NCBI GenBank assembly: GCA_002359495.1
Contig: DENB01000041.1
Coordinates: forward strand, 200-41,154
DNA from: Enterobacteriaceae bacterium UBA2655
Lineage (GTDB): Bacteria > Pseudomonadota > Gammaproteobacteria > Enterobacterales > Enterobacteriaceae
Reading direction: 5' to 3'
DNA: 40,955 bases
In this document: piece after piece, positions 8,830-18,159 of the stretch
How positions within the stretch are numbered: position 1 is the first letter of the stretch
How the letters are laid out: every line of letters begins with the position of its first letter
The notes under the pieces: model-generated
The model's input: only the letters and a program-made list of their open reading frames with translations
The model's database searches: none
Told to the model about the DNA's origin: nothing
Program-made: the position numbers and the translations under genes

Positions 8830-9599
8830 GTCCTGGGGGTAAATCCGTAACGTTTGAAAATGGCCGCCGCTTCAGGTCCTTTCAGGTAGGTGTAAAAGGC
8901 TGAGACGGCGGGCGTATTGTGATCTTTCACCACCGCCATCGGGTATTCTACCGGCTTATGGCTCGATTCCGGGAAGACGCCGACCACGGCGACCTTATTG
9001 CTGGCGACCGCATCCGATCCGTACACGATGCCATAAGGCGCTTCGTTGCGCTCAACCAGCGCCAGCGCGGCGCGTACGTTATTGGCGCGCGCCATCACCG
9101 GCGAAAGCTGATCCCATGCGCCCAGCTTCTGCAACGCCTCTTTCGCATAAATGCCCGCCGGGACGTGATCCGGGTCGCCCACCGCCAGGCGCTCGCCTTT
9201 CAGCAGCGTTTTCCAGTCGGTGGCGGCATTAATAGTCACCGGCTGTGGTTTGCTGGCGCTGGGAGCCACCAGCACCAGATCGTTGCCTAGCAGGGTAAAA
9301 CGGCTCTCCGCCATCATGGTTTTTTTGTCGATGGCGTAATCCATCCACTGCTGATCGGCAGAGATAAACAGGTCGGCCGGCGCGCCCTGTTCGATCTGGC
9401 GCGCCAGCGTCGAGGAGGAGGCGAAAGAAGAGACGATTTCGACCTCTTTGCCCTGCTGATACTGCTTGGCGATATCCTGCAGCGCGTTGGTCAGCGAAGC
9501 GGCGGCAAATACGGTGACTTTATCCGCCGCCACAGCATGGCCGGCAAAGGTAAGGATCAGGGCGGCAATAGCTCCCCAGCGGCGCAAATTGACAGACAT
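8826..9599 (-). CDS. modA: periplasmic molybdate-binding protein
   Basis: ModA captures molybdate or tungstate in the periplasm for ModBC. The 257-residue precursor has a Sec signal peptide ending about GHAVAA-DKVTV (residues ~24-25). The mature binding lobes show VFAAASLTNAL, the ligand serines of FASSSTLARQIEQGAPADLFISAD, and ERNEAPYGIVYGSDAVAS. AGGAG precedes the ATG. It is the promoter-proximal gene of modABC, and its upstream region holds a ModE-type palindrome over the -10 box. Confidence 0.97.
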   Translation of the reverse strand: MSVNLRRWGAIAALILTFAGHAVAADKVTVFAAASLTNALQDIAKQYQQGKEVEIVSSFASSSTLARQIEQGAPADLFISADQQWMDYAIDKKTMMAESRFTLLGNDLVLVAPSASKPQPVTINAATDWKTLLKGERLAVGDPDHVPAGIYAKEALQKLGAWDQLSPVMARANNVRAALALVERNEAPYGIVYGSDAVASNKVAVVGVFPESSHKPVEYPMAVVKDHNTPAVSAFYTYLKGPEAAAIFKRYGFTPRT

Positions 9600-9613
9600 A
9601 ATCTTCTCCTGGT

Positions 9614-9657
9614 TACGTTATATACTTGATAATACAACGGCAGTTCTGGAGCTGTCA
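9614..9657 (-). promoter_or_regulatory. modA promoter with ModE operator
   Basis: On the minus strand a -35 TGACAG (9652-9657) and a -10 TATTAT (9629-9634) are separated by 17 bp. An imperfect palindrome, CGTTATATA...TAATACAACG at 9616-9639, overlaps the -10 and resembles the E. coli ModE site (CGnTATATA-N6-TATATAACG). Molybdate-bound ModE, encoded just beyond acrZ, would repress transcription here. The boxes are seen directly; binding is inferred. Confidence 0.75.
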
Positions 9658-9724
9658 TGCGCTTTATCAATAAGGTAATTATCGGCAGGATAAAAGAAAA
9701 GTTGAGCAAGAAAGGGCGAAAAGC

Positions 9725-9751
9725 GCAACGCCCTCCGGCGGAGGGCGTTGC
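9725..9751 (-). terminator. Rho-independent terminator of acrZ
   Basis: A perfect 12-bp stem, GCAACGCCCTCC (9725-9736) with GGAGGGCGTTGC (9740-9751), has a 3-nt loop. It lies 6 bp after the acrZ stop and is followed on the minus strand by a short T-run (GCGCTTTTC). It insulates acrZ from modABC. Confidence 0.8.
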
Positions 9752-9757
9752 AGATGA

Positions 9758-9910
9758 TCAGCGTTGTGACGCGGTCCGCTCGTTGCGGCGGCCGAATTTA
9801 GAGATGACGTTGAATACTTCGCCCAGGCCATAAATTAGTCCGAGCATAATCGCCATCACCACCGGCACCATGATGATCGCCACGGCCAGGCTTTTTAACA
9901 GTTCCAGCAT
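9758..9910 (-). CDS. acrZ: AcrZ, small accessory protein of the AcrAB-TolC efflux pump
   Basis: This is a 50-residue membrane protein. The translation begins [20 protein letters not shown], continues [14 protein letters not shown], and ends in the basic tail [11 protein letters not shown]. coli AcrZ (YbhT, 49 residues) has the same N-terminus, the single bent hydrophobic helix with its proline, and the [11 protein letters not shown] segment. AcrZ binds AcrB in the inner membrane and tunes its drug specificity. Its place between modE and modA is the E. coli arrangement, where ModE also affects it. GAGG precedes the ATG. The C-terminal ~12 residues differ from E. coli, as expected for its poorly conserved tail. 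Confidence 0.95.
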   Translation of the reverse strand: MLELLKSLAVAIIMVPVVMAIMLGLIYGLGEVFNVISKFGRRNERTASQR

Positions 9911-10060
9911 GGAAGCCTCACTTAGTCGACAAAAAAGTGATTGTAACGGCTAAGGAAAAGAGTGTACTCACCTTTTCGTGCTTTTACTTTTCCCGGCTGA
10001 CGTCGTGACGTGACGGCCGCGACAACTTACACTCTGCGAAAACTCTTTTCAGGAAGCGAT

Positions 10061-10843
10061 ATGCAGGCCGAAATTTCTCTCAATATCCGGTTGCAGCAGA
10101 AGCTGTTTGCCGATCCGCGACGCATTGAACTGCTGAAGCGCATCCGGGAAACCGGTTCGATCAGCCAGGGCGCGAAACTGGCGGGCATCAGTTACAAAAG
10201 CGCCTGGGACGCCATCAACGAGATGAATCAGCTGGCGGAGCAGACGCTGGTGGAGCGCGCCACCGGCGGCAAAGGCGGCGGCGGCGCCCGGCTGACGCGC
10301 TATGGCGAACGGCTGATTCAGCTTTTTCAGCTGCTGGAGCAGATCCAGCAAAAAGCTTTTGATGCGTTACAGCAGGACAGCCTGCCGATCGACAGCCTGC
10401 TGGCGGCGATCGCCCGCTTTTCGCTGCAAACCAGCGCGCGCAACCAGCTTTTCGGCACAGTGATCGCCCGCGACCATCAGCATGTGATGCAACACCTTGA
10501 CGTGCTGCTGGCGGACGGCGAGACCCGGCTGAAGGTGGCGCTGACCGAGCGCAGCGCCGAACGGCTGCAGCTCGACAGCGGCAAAGAGGTGCTGGTGTTG
10601 ATCAAAGCGCCCTGGATCAGCGTCGCCGCCCAGCCCGCTGCCGGAGACAATCAGCTCAGGGCGCAGATCACCGCTATCGAACCGGGCGAGACGCAGAGCG
10701 AAGTGCTGATGCAGCTGGCGAGCGGCGAAACCCTGTGCGCCACGCTGAGCAACGAAAACGTGCGGCAGCAGGATTTGCAGCGCGGCATGCAGGTAACCGC
10801 GCATTTCAATGCGGAACACGCGATTATCGCTACGCTGCTCTGA
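10061..10843 (+). CDS. modE: molybdate-responsive transcriptional regulator
   Basis: ModE senses molybdate, represses modABC and activates molybdoenzyme genes. The 260-residue product has an N-terminal winged helix with RIRETGSISQGAKLAGISYKS (key part GSISQGAKLAGISYKSAW) and RATGGKGGGGARLTRYG, then the conserved SARNQLFGTV. Two C-terminal Mop domains bind the oxyanion. The start MQAEISLN at 10061 has AGGAAG upstream and aligns with E. coli; a 17-codon upstream extension lacks family support. It diverges from acrZ, and modF follows 76 bp later. Confidence 0.97.
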   Translation: MQAEISLNIRLQQKLFADPRRIELLKRIRETGSISQGAKLAGISYKSAWDAINEMNQLAEQTLVERATGGKGGGGARLTRYGERLIQLFQLLEQIQQKAFDALQQDSLPIDSLLAAIARFSLQTSARNQLFGTVIARDHQHVMQHLDVLLADGETRLKVALTERSAERLQLDSGKEVLVLIKAPWISVAAQPAAGDNQLRAQITAIEPGETQSEVLMQLASGETLCATLSNENVRQQDLQRGMQVTAHFNAEHAIIATLL

Positions 10844-10919
10844 CTCTGCCGCCATTATTTGACTTCGCTGCGTTCTCTGGTTAAAACAGCCTGACGTGAT
10901 GCATACAGTGGAACAAACT

Positions 10920-12392
10920 ATGGCTTCATTGCAAATTTTGCAAGGCACGTTTCGTCTTAGCGATACCCGAACCTTGAACCTCAACGATCTGCAGCTTCAC
11001 GGCGGCGAAAGCTGGGCGTTCGTCGGCGCGAACGGCAGCGGCAAATCGTCGCTGGCGCGCGCTCTTTCCGGCGAGCTGCCCGCCCTGAGCGGCAGCGTGA
11101 CGGCGGATTTTCAGCGCCCTGCGCGCCTGTCGCTGGAACAGCTGCAAAAGCTGGTGACGGATGAGTGGGAGCGCAACAACACCGATCTGCTCAGTGAAGG
11201 CGAAGAGGATACCGGCCGCACCGCGGCGGAAATTATCCAGGCCGAGGTGCGGGATCCCGCGCGCTGTCAGCAGCTGGCGCAGCAGTTCGGCATTGTCCCC
11301 CTGCTGGAGCGCCGTTTTAAATACCTTTCTACCGGCGAAACGCGCAAGACGCTGCTCTGTCAGGCGCTGATGTCCCGCCCCGACCTGCTGATCCTCGATG
11401 AGCCTTTCGACGGCCTCGATGTCGGCTCGCGTGCCAGCCTGACAGCGATGCTGGAAACGATGCAGCAGCAGGGTTATACCCTGGTGCTGGTGTTGAACCG
11501 CTTCGATGATATTCCCGCCTTCGTACAGCGGGTCGGCGTGCTGGCGGAATGCACCCTGACGCAAGTCGGCGACCGCGAGGCGATCCTCGGCGAGGCGCTG
11601 GTGGCGCAGCTGGCGCACAGCGAACGGCTGGCGGGCATGGCGCTGCCGGAACCGGGCGCGCCCGATCAACTGCCGCCGCTGGCGGATGACGCGCCGCGCG
11701 TCGCGCTGCACAACGGCGTGGTTTCTTATCATGATCGGCCGGTGATTAACGGACTGAACTGGCAGGTCAATGCCGGCGAACACTGGCAGATCACCGGGCC
11801 GAACGGCGCCGGAAAATCGACGCTGCTCAGCCTGGTGACCGGCGATCATCCGCAGGGCTACAGCAACGATCTGACGCTGTTCGGCATCCGGCGCGGCAGC
11901 GGCGAAACCATCTGGGATATCAAGCAGCATATCGGCTACGTCAGCAGCAGCCTGCATCTTGACTACCGCGTTAATGTCAACGTACGCACGGTGGTGCTGT
12001 CCGGGTTCTTTGATTCGATCGGCCTCTACCAGGCGGCTTCCGATCGGCAGACGTCGCTGGCGCGCCAGTGGCTCGCGCTGCTCGGCATGGATAACGCGCT
12101 GGCGGATGCGCCTTTTCACAGCCTCTCCTGGGGCCAGCAGCGGCTGGTGCTGATTGCGCGCGCGCTGGTCAAACACCCGACGCTGCTGATTCTGGACGAG
12201 CCTTTACAGGGGCTGGACCCGATTAACCGCCAGCTGGTGCGTCGCTTCGTCGATGTTTTGATTGGCGAAGGCCGCACTCAGCTGCTGTTTGTCTCCCACC
12301 ATGCGGAGGATGCGCCGCAGTGCATCACCCATCGTCTTAGTTTTGTGCCGCAGGATGAGGGTTACGCTTACCTGCAGGAAAAAGTGCGCTGA
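10920..12392 (+). CDS. modF: ModF, twin-ATPase ABC protein of the molybdate locus
   Basis: ModF carries two ABC ATPase domains and no membrane segment. It is co-transcribed with modE in E. coli, with an unclear role linked to molybdate or photorepair. The 490-residue length is the same as in E. coli. Domain 1 has Walker A GANGSGKSSLA near residue 40 and Walker B LLILDEPFDGLD; domain 2 has GPNGAGKSTLLSLVTGDHPQ near residue 300 and LLILDEPLQGLDP. Signature regions are STGETRKTLL and SWGQQRLVLIARAL. The start MASLQILQGTF at 10920 is chosen over an ATG 24 bp upstream by alignment. In E. coli galE follows; here the gal promoter and galT follow instead. Confidence 0.95.
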   Translation: MASLQILQGTFRLSDTRTLNLNDLQLHGGESWAFVGANGSGKSSLARALSGELPALSGSVTADFQRPARLSLEQLQKLVTDEWERNNTDLLSEGEEDTGRTAAEIIQAEVRDPARCQQLAQQFGIVPLLERRFKYLSTGETRKTLLCQALMSRPDLLILDEPFDGLDVGSRASLTAMLETMQQQGYTLVLVLNRFDDIPAFVQRVGVLAECTLTQVGDREAILGEALVAQLAHSERLAGMALPEPGAPDQLPPLADDAPRVALHNGVVSYHDRPVINGLNWQVNAGEHWQITGPNGAGKSTLLSLVTGDHPQGYSNDLTLFGIRRGSGETIWDIKQHIGYVSSSLHLDYRVNVNVRTVVLSGFFDSIGLYQAASDRQTSLARQWLALLGMDNALADAPFHSLSWGQQRLVLIARALVKHPTLLILDEPLQGLDPINRQLVRRFVDVLIGEGRTQLLFVSHHAEDAPQCITHRLSFVPQDEGYAYLQEKVR

Positions 12393-12446
12393 ATAAAAGA
12401 TGGCGTCGGCATAGCCGGCGTCGCGCTGTCCTGCGCGCGCATAGTA

Positions 12447-12464
12447 AATGTAAGCGTTACCATT
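12447..12464. promoter_or_regulatory. GalR/GalS-type operator, upstream copy
   Basis: AATGTAAGCGTTACCATT closely resembles the complement of the E. coli gal internal operator O_I (TGGTAGCGGTTACATT). It is centred at about -137 from the predicted gal start and 77 bp upstream of the second operator. Paired operators would allow DNA looping, but the geometry differs from E. coli, where O_I lies 114 bp downstream inside galE. Confidence 0.75.
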
Positions 12465-12524
12465 TTATCCGCCTAAATCAGGAAAAACCATTCTATAAAC
12501 CCTGTAAATCGGATTATTACGCTT

Positions 12525-12592
12525 GTGTAAACGATTTCATTTATCCAGACTGGATCACGCTTTCCTTTTCAGCAATGTGCTACGTTTTATCG
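12525..12592 (+). promoter_or_regulatory. galTKM promoter with proximal GalR operator and CRP half-site
   Basis: The extended -10 is TGC-TACGTT, with the hexamer at 12581-12586 matching the layout of E. coli galP1 (TGC-TATGGT), so +1 falls at A12593. GTGTAAACGATTTCAT at 12525-12540 matches O_E and is centred at exactly -60.5, as in E. coli. GATCAC at 12553-12558 is the right half of a CRP site centred at -41.5, with a poor left half. No -35 consensus is evident, which fits CRP dependence. Positions are read directly; protein binding is inferred from E. coli. Confidence 0.8.
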
Positions 12593-12629
12593 AAGCGACT
12601 TTGGCACTCTGACTTTACCAGGACTCAAT

Positions 12630-13676
12630 ATGGCAAAATTTAATCCGGTCGATCATCCGCATCGCCGCTACAACCCGTTGAGCGATCAATGGGTTCTGGT
12701 CTCGCCGCATCGGGCGAAACGGCCCTGGCAGGGCGCACAGGAGACCCCGTCGCTGGAAAAACTGCCGGCGCACGATCCCGACTGTTTTCTTTGCGCCGGC
12801 AACACGCGCATTACCGGCGATAAAAACCCTGACTACAGCGGCACCTATGTCTTTACCAACGATTTCGCCGCCCTGATGACCGATACGCCCGACGCGCCGC
12901 AGAGCGACGATCTGCTGATGCGCTGCGAAAGCGCGCGCGGCACCAGCCGCGTTATCTGCTTTTCTCCGGATCACAGTAAAACCCTGCCGGAGATGTCGCT
13001 GAGCGCGCTGGAAGAGGTGGTGCGCACTTGGCAGGCGCAGACGGCCGATCTCGGCCAGCATTATCCCTGGGTACAGGTGTTTGAAAACAAAGGCGCGGCG
13101 ATGGGCTGCTCCAACCCTCATCCGCACGGCCAGGTGTGGGCCAACAGCTTTTTGCCCAACGAGGCGCAGCGCGAGGACGATCTGCAGCGCGCCTACTTCG
13201 CGCAGAAAGGTTCGCCGATGCTGCTGGACTACAGCGCGCGCGAATTGCAGGACGGCAGCCGCACCGTGGTGGAAACGGAACACTGGCTGGCGGTGGTGCC
13301 CTGGTGGGCCGCCTGGCCGTTCGAAACGCTGCTCCTGCCGAAAGCCCATGTCAAACGCCTGACCGATCTGGACGCGGCGCAGCGCAGCGATCTGGCGCTG
13401 GCGCTGAAGCAGCTGACAACCCGCTACGATAACCTGTTCCAGTGCTCGTTCCCCTACTCCATGGGCTGGCACGGCGCGCCTTTCAATGACGACAGCAACG
13501 AGCACTGGCAGCTGCACGCCCATTTCTACCCACCGTTGCTGCGTTCGGCAACGGTGCGAAAATTTATGGTCGGCTACGAAATGCTGGCCGAAACCCAACG
13601 TGATTTGACGGCGGAACAGGCGGCGGAACGTCTGCGCTCTGTCAGCGACATTCATTTCCGCGAGGCGAAACAATGA
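12630..13676 (+). CDS. galT: galactose-1-phosphate uridylyltransferase
   Basis: GalT exchanges UMP between UDP-glucose and galactose-1-phosphate in the Leloir pathway. The 348 residues align throughout with E. coli GalT. The active-site motif [11 protein letters not shown] places the uridylylated histidine at residue 166. The zinc/iron-site CFLCAGN, the [19 protein letters not shown] region and the ending [14 protein letters not shown] are conserved. It is the first gene of the operon here, because galE, first in E. coli, is absent. It overlaps galK by 4 bp (ATGA). Confidence 0.97.
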   Translation: MAKFNPVDHPHRRYNPLSDQWVLVSPHRAKRPWQGAQETPSLEKLPAHDPDCFLCAGNTRITGDKNPDYSGTYVFTNDFAALMTDTPDAPQSDDLLMRCESARGTSRVICFSPDHSKTLPEMSLSALEEVVRTWQAQTADLGQHYPWVQVFENKGAAMGCSNPHPHGQVWANSFLPNEAQREDDLQRAYFAQKGSPMLLDYSARELQDGSRTVVETEHWLAVVPWWAAWPFETLLLPKAHVKRLTDLDAAQRSDLALALKQLTTRYDNLFQCSFPYSMGWHGAPFNDDSNEHWQLHAHFYPPLLRSATVRKFMVGYEMLAETQRDLTAEQAAERLRSVSDIHFREAKQ

Positions 13677-14821
13677 CTCTGAAAACTCTTACCCAGCAGG
13701 TATTCGCTGAGAAATTCGGCTATCAGCCGACCCATACAATTCAGGCGCCGGGCCGCGTTAACCTGATCGGCGAGCATACCGACTACAACGACGGCTTCGT
13801 GCTGCCCTGCGCCATCGATTATCAGACCGTGATCAGCTGCGCGAAGCGCGACGATCGCCTGGTGCGGGTGATCGCCGTGGATTACAACAACGCGGAAGAT
13901 CGCTTCTCGCTTGACGAGCCGATCATGAGCGTGAAAGAGCCGATGTGGGCCAACTATGTGCGCGGCGTGGTGAAGCACCTGCAAAAACGCAACGCGGATT
14001 TCGGCGGCGTGGATATGGTGATCAGCGGCGACGTGCCGCAGGGCGCCGGCCTCAGCTCGTCGGCCTCGCTGGAAGTGGCGGTCGGCACCCTGTTTCAGCA
14101 GCTTTACCACCTGCCGCTGGACGGCGCGGATATCGCCGTCAACGGTCAGGAAGCGGAAAATCAGTTCGTCGGCTGCAACTGCGGCATCATGGACCAGCTG
14201 ATCTCGGCGCTGGGCAAGAAAAATCACGCCATGCTGCTCGACTGCCGCACGCTGGGCACCCGTCCGGTGCCGATGCCGAAAGAGGTCGCGGTGGTGATCA
14301 TCAACTCCAACTTCCGCCGTAACCTGGTGGGCAGCGAATACAATACCCGTCGCGAACAGTGCGAAACCGGCGCGCGCTTTTTTGCCCAGCCGGCGCTGCG
14401 CGATGTGGATATCGAACGCTTCCGCGCGGTGGAGCATGAGCTGGATCCGCAGGTGGCGAAGCGTGTGCGTCACATCCTGACGGAAAACGCCCGTACCCTG
14501 GAGGCGGCGGAAGCGCTGAGCAAAGGCGACCTGAAACGCATGGGCGAGTTAATGGCGGAGTCGCACGCCTCCATGCGCGACGACTTTGAGATCACCGTGC
14601 CGCCGATCGATACGCTGGTAGAGATCGTCAAAGCGGTGATCGGCGATCGCGGCGGCGTGCGCATGACCGGCGGCGGCTTCGGCGGCTGCGTGGTGGCGCT
14701 GATGCCGCTTGATCTGGTGGATGCGGTAAAAGAGGCGGTCGCCGCGCAGTACGAAGCGAAAACCGGCATTAAAGAGAGCTTCTGGGTGTGCCAGGCGTCA
14801 GAAGGAGCGGGCCAATGCTGA
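13673..14821 (+). CDS. galK: galactokinase
   Basis: GalK phosphorylates galactose at C1 with ATP. It is a GHMP kinase of 382 residues, the same length as E. coli. The galactokinase signature [19 protein letters not shown] lies near residue 26, the ATP-binding [15 protein letters not shown] near residue 125, and the C-terminal motif [13 protein letters not shown] near residue 330. The start overlaps the galT stop (ATGA) and the end overlaps galM by 7 bp (ATGCTGA), so the three enzymes are translationally coupled. Confidence 0.97.
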   Translation: MTLKTLTQQVFAEKFGYQPTHTIQAPGRVNLIGEHTDYNDGFVLPCAIDYQTVISCAKRDDRLVRVIAVDYNNAEDRFSLDEPIMSVKEPMWANYVRGVVKHLQKRNADFGGVDMVISGDVPQGAGLSSSASLEVAVGTLFQQLYHLPLDGADIAVNGQEAENQFVGCNCGIMDQLISALGKKNHAMLLDCRTLGTRPVPMPKEVAVVIINSNFRRNLVGSEYNTRREQCETGARFFAQPALRDVDIERFRAVEHELDPQVAKRVRHILTENARTLEAAEALSKGDLKRMGELMAESHASMRDDFEITVPPIDTLVEIVKAVIGDRGGVRMTGGGFGGCVVALMPLDLVDAVKEAVAAQYEAKTGIKESFWVCQASEGAGQC

Positions 14822-15849
14822 GCGACGTCGAGTCCCGTGCGCCAGACGGCCAGCCGTGGCGCATAACGGTATTACGCAACCGCAACGGCATGGTCGCCAC
14901 CTTTATGGACTGGGGCGCCACCTGGCTGTCGGCGCGCGTGCCGATGCTGGACGGCTCGGTGCGCGAAGCGCTGCTGGGCTGCGCCACGCCCTCGGATTAC
15001 CTGCATCAAACCGCCTACCTCGGCGCGACCGTGGGGCGTTACGCCAACCGCATCGCCTATGCCTGCCTGGAGGAAGCCGGTATCGCCCTGGCAGCCAATC
15101 AGGGCGCGCATCAGCTGCACGGCGGCCCGGAGGGATTCGACAAACGCCGCTGGCAAATCCTCAGCCAGAGCGAAAGCGAAGTGCACTATCGCCTTGACTC
15201 GCCCGACGGCGATCAGGGTTTTCCGGGCACGCTTATCGTCGATCTGCGCTATCAGCTGGATGACGATAACTGCCTGGCGATCCAGTACCAGGCGCGCACC
15301 GATAAAGCCTGTCCGGTTAACCTCACCAACCACGCCTACTTTAACCTTGACGCACATCATGGCGACGCGCGTCAGCATCGCTTACAACTGCGGGCCGATC
15401 GTTATTTGCCGGTAGACAGCGACGGCATCCCCAACGCGCCGCTGAAAGCGGTGACCGGAACCAGCTTCGACTTTCGCCAGCCGAAGGTGGTGGCGCAGGA
15501 TTTCCTCGCCGACGACGATCAAAAAGCGGTGAAGGGCTACGATCACGCCTTCCTGCTCAACGCCGCCGGGGATGACGGCCAGCCCGCCGCGCAGCTCTGG
15601 TCGGCAGACGGCAAGCTGCAGCTGCGGGTATCGACCTCAGCGCCCGCGCTGCAGTTCTACACCGGCAACTACCTGGAGGGCACGCGCGCCCGTGAACAGG
15701 AGAGCTATACTGCTTTCCAGGGCATAGCGCTGGAGAGCGAGTTTTTGCCGGATTCGCCAAATCATCCTGAGTGGCCGCAACCGAGCTGCTGGCTGCAGCC
15801 GGGTGAAACCTGGCGCTCTTCGACGCGCTACCGTTTCACGGCCTGTTGA
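14815..15849 (+). CDS. galM: galactose mutarotase (aldose 1-epimerase)
   Basis: GalM interconverts beta- and alpha-D-galactose, supplying the alpha-anomer to GalK. The 344-residue product has [23 protein letters not shown], the catalytic-histidine block [23 protein letters not shown] and the glutamate-containing [19 protein letters not shown], all as in E. coli GalM. I chose the ATG at 14815, which overlaps the galK stop; an in-frame start at 14788 inside galK has no family match. It is the last gene of galTKM; no clear terminator hairpin follows in the 153 bp before gpmA. Confidence 0.95.
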   Translation: MLSDVESRAPDGQPWRITVLRNRNGMVATFMDWGATWLSARVPMLDGSVREALLGCATPSDYLHQTAYLGATVGRYANRIAYACLEEAGIALAANQGAHQLHGGPEGFDKRRWQILSQSESEVHYRLDSPDGDQGFPGTLIVDLRYQLDDDNCLAIQYQARTDKACPVNLTNHAYFNLDAHHGDARQHRLQLRADRYLPVDSDGIPNAPLKAVTGTSFDFRQPKVVAQDFLADDDQKAVKGYDHAFLLNAAGDDGQPAAQLWSADGKLQLRVSTSAPALQFYTGNYLEGTRAREQESYTAFQGIALESEFLPDSPNHPEWPQPSCWLQPGETWRSSTRYRFTAC

Positions 15850-15942
15850 AAACAGGATGAAAATCGCGCACCGCGTACCGCGCAGGCTTACGCGCTGTGA
15901 AGTTTTCCGCTATGGTAAGGCACTATTGATTTGCCGCTCGTC

Positions 15943-15973
15943 TTGTCGGCAACAGCGTGGTTTCCATTATCAT
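15943..15973 (+). promoter_or_regulatory. probable gpmA promoter
   Basis: TTGTCG (15943-15948) is followed by CATTAT (15965-15970, 16-bp spacer) or the overlapping TATCAT (15968-15973, 19-bp spacer), about 30 bp before the gpmA ATG. AAGGAG lies at the ribosome site. The hexamers are only moderate matches to the sigma-70 consensus. Confidence 0.45.
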
Positions 15974-16002
15974 AGAAACATCAAGTATTAAGGAGTTAAG
16001 CT

Positions 16003-16755
16003 ATGGCTGTAACTAAGCTGGTTCTGGTGCGCCACGGCGAAAGCCAGTGGAACAACGAAAACCGCTTCACCGGATGGTACGATGTGGACCTGTCCGAGAA
16101 AGGCCGCAGCGAAGCCAAAGCAGCGGGTCAACTGCTGAAAAACGAAGGCTTCGTTTTCGATTACGCCTACACCTCCGTGCTGAAACGCGCCATTCACACC
16201 TTGTGGAACGTGCTGGACGAGCTGGATCAGGCCTGGCTGCCGGTTGAAAAAACCTGGCGTCTGAACGAGCGCCACTACGGCGCGCTGCAGGGTCTAAACA
16301 AAGCGGAAACCGCTGAAAAATATGGCGACGAGCAGGTTAAGCAGTGGCGTCGCGGCTTCGCGGTCACCCCGCCGGAGCTGGATCGCAACGATGAGCGTTT
16401 CCCGGGCCACGATCCGCGCTACGCGAAATTGACCGCCGAGCAGCTGCCGACCACCGAGAGCCTGGCGCTGACCATCGATCGCGTGATCCCTTTCTGGAAC
16501 GAATCCATCCTGCCGCGTATCAAGAGCGGCGAGAAAGTGATCATCGCGGCGCACGGCAACTCCCTGCGCGCGCTGGTGAAATATCTGGATAACATGAGCG
16601 AAGAGGCGATCCTCGAACTGAACATTCCGACCGGCGTGCCGCTGGTGTATGAGTTCGACGAAAACTTTAAGCCGATCAAACACTACTATCTGGGCGACCA
16701 GGCTGAGATCGAAGCGAAAGCGGCAGCCGTTGCGAACCAGGGTAAAGCGAAGTAA
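16003..16755 (+). CDS. gpmA: 2,3-bisphosphoglycerate-dependent phosphoglycerate mutase
   Basis: GpmA interconverts 3- and 2-phosphoglycerate in glycolysis and gluconeogenesis. The 250-residue length equals E. coli GpmA. The phosphohistidine motif [10 protein letters not shown] has H11, the substrate loop [15 protein letters not shown] follows, [15 protein letters not shown] is intact, and the second histidine is in [12 protein letters not shown] near residue 184. AAGGAG precedes the ATG. It is a single gene closed by a strong terminator shared with the convergent aroG. Confidence 0.97.
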   Translation: MAVTKLVLVRHGESQWNNENRFTGWYDVDLSEKGRSEAKAAGQLLKNEGFVFDYAYTSVLKRAIHTLWNVLDELDQAWLPVEKTWRLNERHYGALQGLNKAETAEKYGDEQVKQWRRGFAVTPPELDRNDERFPGHDPRYAKLTAEQLPTTESLALTIDRVIPFWNESILPRIKSGEKVIIAAHGNSLRALVKYLDNMSEEAILELNIPTGVPLVYEFDENFKPIKHYYLGDQAEIEAKAAAVANQGKAK

Positions 16756-16771
16756 GCGCAGGCTGAAACGC

Positions 16772-16801
16772 AAAAAGGCCAGACGATGTCTGGCCTTTTT
16801 T
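16772..16801. terminator. bidirectional Rho-independent terminator between gpmA and aroG
   Basis: The stem AAAAAGGCCAGAC (16772-16784) and GTCTGGCCTTTTT (16788-16800) closes a 3-nt loop and has A/T runs on both sides, so it can terminate gpmA rightward and aroG leftward. Confidence 0.93.
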
Positions 16802-16814
16802 ATGCCCGGGAAAC

Positions 16815-17867
16815 TCAGCCGCGGCGCGTTTTCACCGCTTCGGCCAGCTGACGCAAAACCTTTTCAGTATCTTCCCAGCCGATGCAGGCGTCGGTCACGC
16901 TCTGACCATAGACCAGCGCTTCGCCGCTCTCCAGACTCTGGTTGCCTTCCACCAGATGGCTCTCCAGCATCACGCCGGTAATGCCGGTTTCGCCGCCGGC
17001 GATCTGCTGCGCCACATCGTCCGCCACCACCAGCTGGCGCTGAAACTGCTTGCTGCTGTTGGCATGGCTGAAATCGATCATCACCTGCGGCCGCAGTCCC
17101 GCCTTCTCCAGGCCCGCTTTCACCGCGCTGACGTGGTGAGCGCTGTAGTTCGGCTCTTTGCCGCCGCGCAGGATGATATGGCAATCCTGGTTGCCGCTGG
17201 TTTCGACAATCGCCGAATGGCCATATTTGGTGACGGAAAGGAAGCTGTGCGGCGCGCTGGCGGCGTTGATGGCATCGATCGCCACTTTGATCGTGCCGTC
17301 AGTGCCGTTTTTGAAGCCCACCGGGCAGGAGAGACCGGAAGAGAGTTCGCGATGCACCTGAGATTCCGTGGTGCGCGCGCCGATAGCGCCCCAGCTCATC
17401 AGGTCCGCCACATATTGCGGGGTAATCATATCGAGGAACTCGCCCGCCGCCGGCAGACCGCTGTCGTTGATATCCAGCAACAGTTTGCGCGCGATGCGTA
17501 GACCGTCATTGATCTGGAAGCTGCCGTCCATAAAGGGATCGTTGATCAGACCTTTCCAGCCGACCGTGGTGCGCGGCTTTTCAAAATAGACGCGCATCAC
17601 CACTTCCAGCTCGCCTTTTAACGCCTCACGCAGTTTCAGCAGGCGGGCAGCATACTCTTTTGCCGCTTCGGGATCGTGAATGGAACAGGGGCCGATCACC
17701 ACCAGCAGGCGATCGTCTTCGCCGTGCAGAATCTGGTGAATCGCCTGGCGAGCGGTGAAAACGGTTTCCGCCGCTTTGTCGGTCGCGGGAAACTTTTCCA
17801 GCAACGCAACGGGAGGAAGCAACTCTTTAATTTCTTTGATACGCAAATCGTCGTTCTGGTAATTCAT
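16815..17867 (-). CDS. aroG: 3-deoxy-7-phosphoheptulonate (DAHP) synthase, Phe-sensitive type
   Basis: AroG condenses phosphoenolpyruvate with erythrose-4-phosphate, the first step of the shikimate pathway. The 350 residues equal E. coli AroG and start MNYQNDDLRIKEIKELLPP. Conserved blocks are VVIGPCSIHDP (metal cysteine), FEKPRTTVGWKGLINDP, GAIGARTTESQVHRE, RGGKEPNYSAHHV, MIDFSHANSSKQ and ESHLVEGNQ. The N-terminal residues and overall match favour the Phe-feedback AroG isozyme over AroF or AroH, as does its position between gpmA and ybgS, the E. coli order. Feedback specificity itself cannot be read from sequence with certainty. Confidence 0.95.
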   Translation of the reverse strand: MNYQNDDLRIKEIKELLPPVALLEKFPATDKAAETVFTARQAIHQILHGEDDRLLVVIGPCSIHDPEAAKEYAARLLKLREALKGELEVVMRVYFEKPRTTVGWKGLINDPFMDGSFQINDGLRIARKLLLDINDSGLPAAGEFLDMITPQYVADLMSWGAIGARTTESQVHRELSSGLSCPVGFKNGTDGTIKVAIDAINAASAPHSFLSVTKYGHSAIVETSGNQDCHIILRGGKEPNYSAHHVSAVKAGLEKAGLRPQVMIDFSHANSSKQFQRQLVVADDVAQQIAGGETGITGVMLESHLVEGNQSLESGEALVYGQSVTDACIGWEDTEKVLRQLAEAVKTRRG

Positions 17868-17940
17868 ATTTTATCCATCTTATTCCTGGCCCGGCGCGCA
17901 CCGGGCACAACCTGCTCAATGTATCCCGTCGCAGCCGCAG

Positions 17941-17974
17941 TGTAAATTGTATCCTTAGGTAAAAGGTATGTCTG
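17941..17974 (-). promoter_or_regulatory. aroG promoter, with possible TyrR half-box
   Basis: On the minus strand -35 CAGACA (17969-17974) and -10 TACAAT (17946-17951) are 17 bp apart, a good sigma-70 promoter about 80 nt before the aroG start. TGTAAA at 17941-17946 (plus strand) matches one half of a TyrR box (TGTAAA-N6-TTTACA), but the other half is not conserved, so TyrR control as in E. coli is only suggested. The leader also holds a 6-bp stem, GCCCGG (17889-17894) with CCGGGC (17901-17906). Confidence 0.5.
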
Positions 17975-18159
17975 ATATTTGCACTTATTCCCCTTTGCAC
18001 TAGACTTTTTACTGTAAGCGCTGAGGAGCCTGTCGCTTACCTTATTTTTATTCAGACAGTGACCGCATGGCGGGATTTTATTTCGCTCCAGGTCTATTCG
18101 TCAAAACTGCACCACCGGGTTTAAGACGGCAACTATCATTAATTAACAGGAGCATAATG

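Noticed and set aside
12393..12446. GGCGTCGG/GCCGGCGTC-like sequence after modF as a terminator
   Set aside because: The elements read as direct rather than inverted repeats and there is no T-run.
12615..13673. 352-codon minus-strand open frame opposite galT
   Set aside because: It mirrors the galT frame, has low-complexity His/Arg/Gln composition and no family resemblance.
17868..18159. full TyrR box in the aroG upstream region
   Set aside because: Only one TGTAAA half-site is present; the paired TTTACA at the right spacing is missing, so only a half-box is noted.
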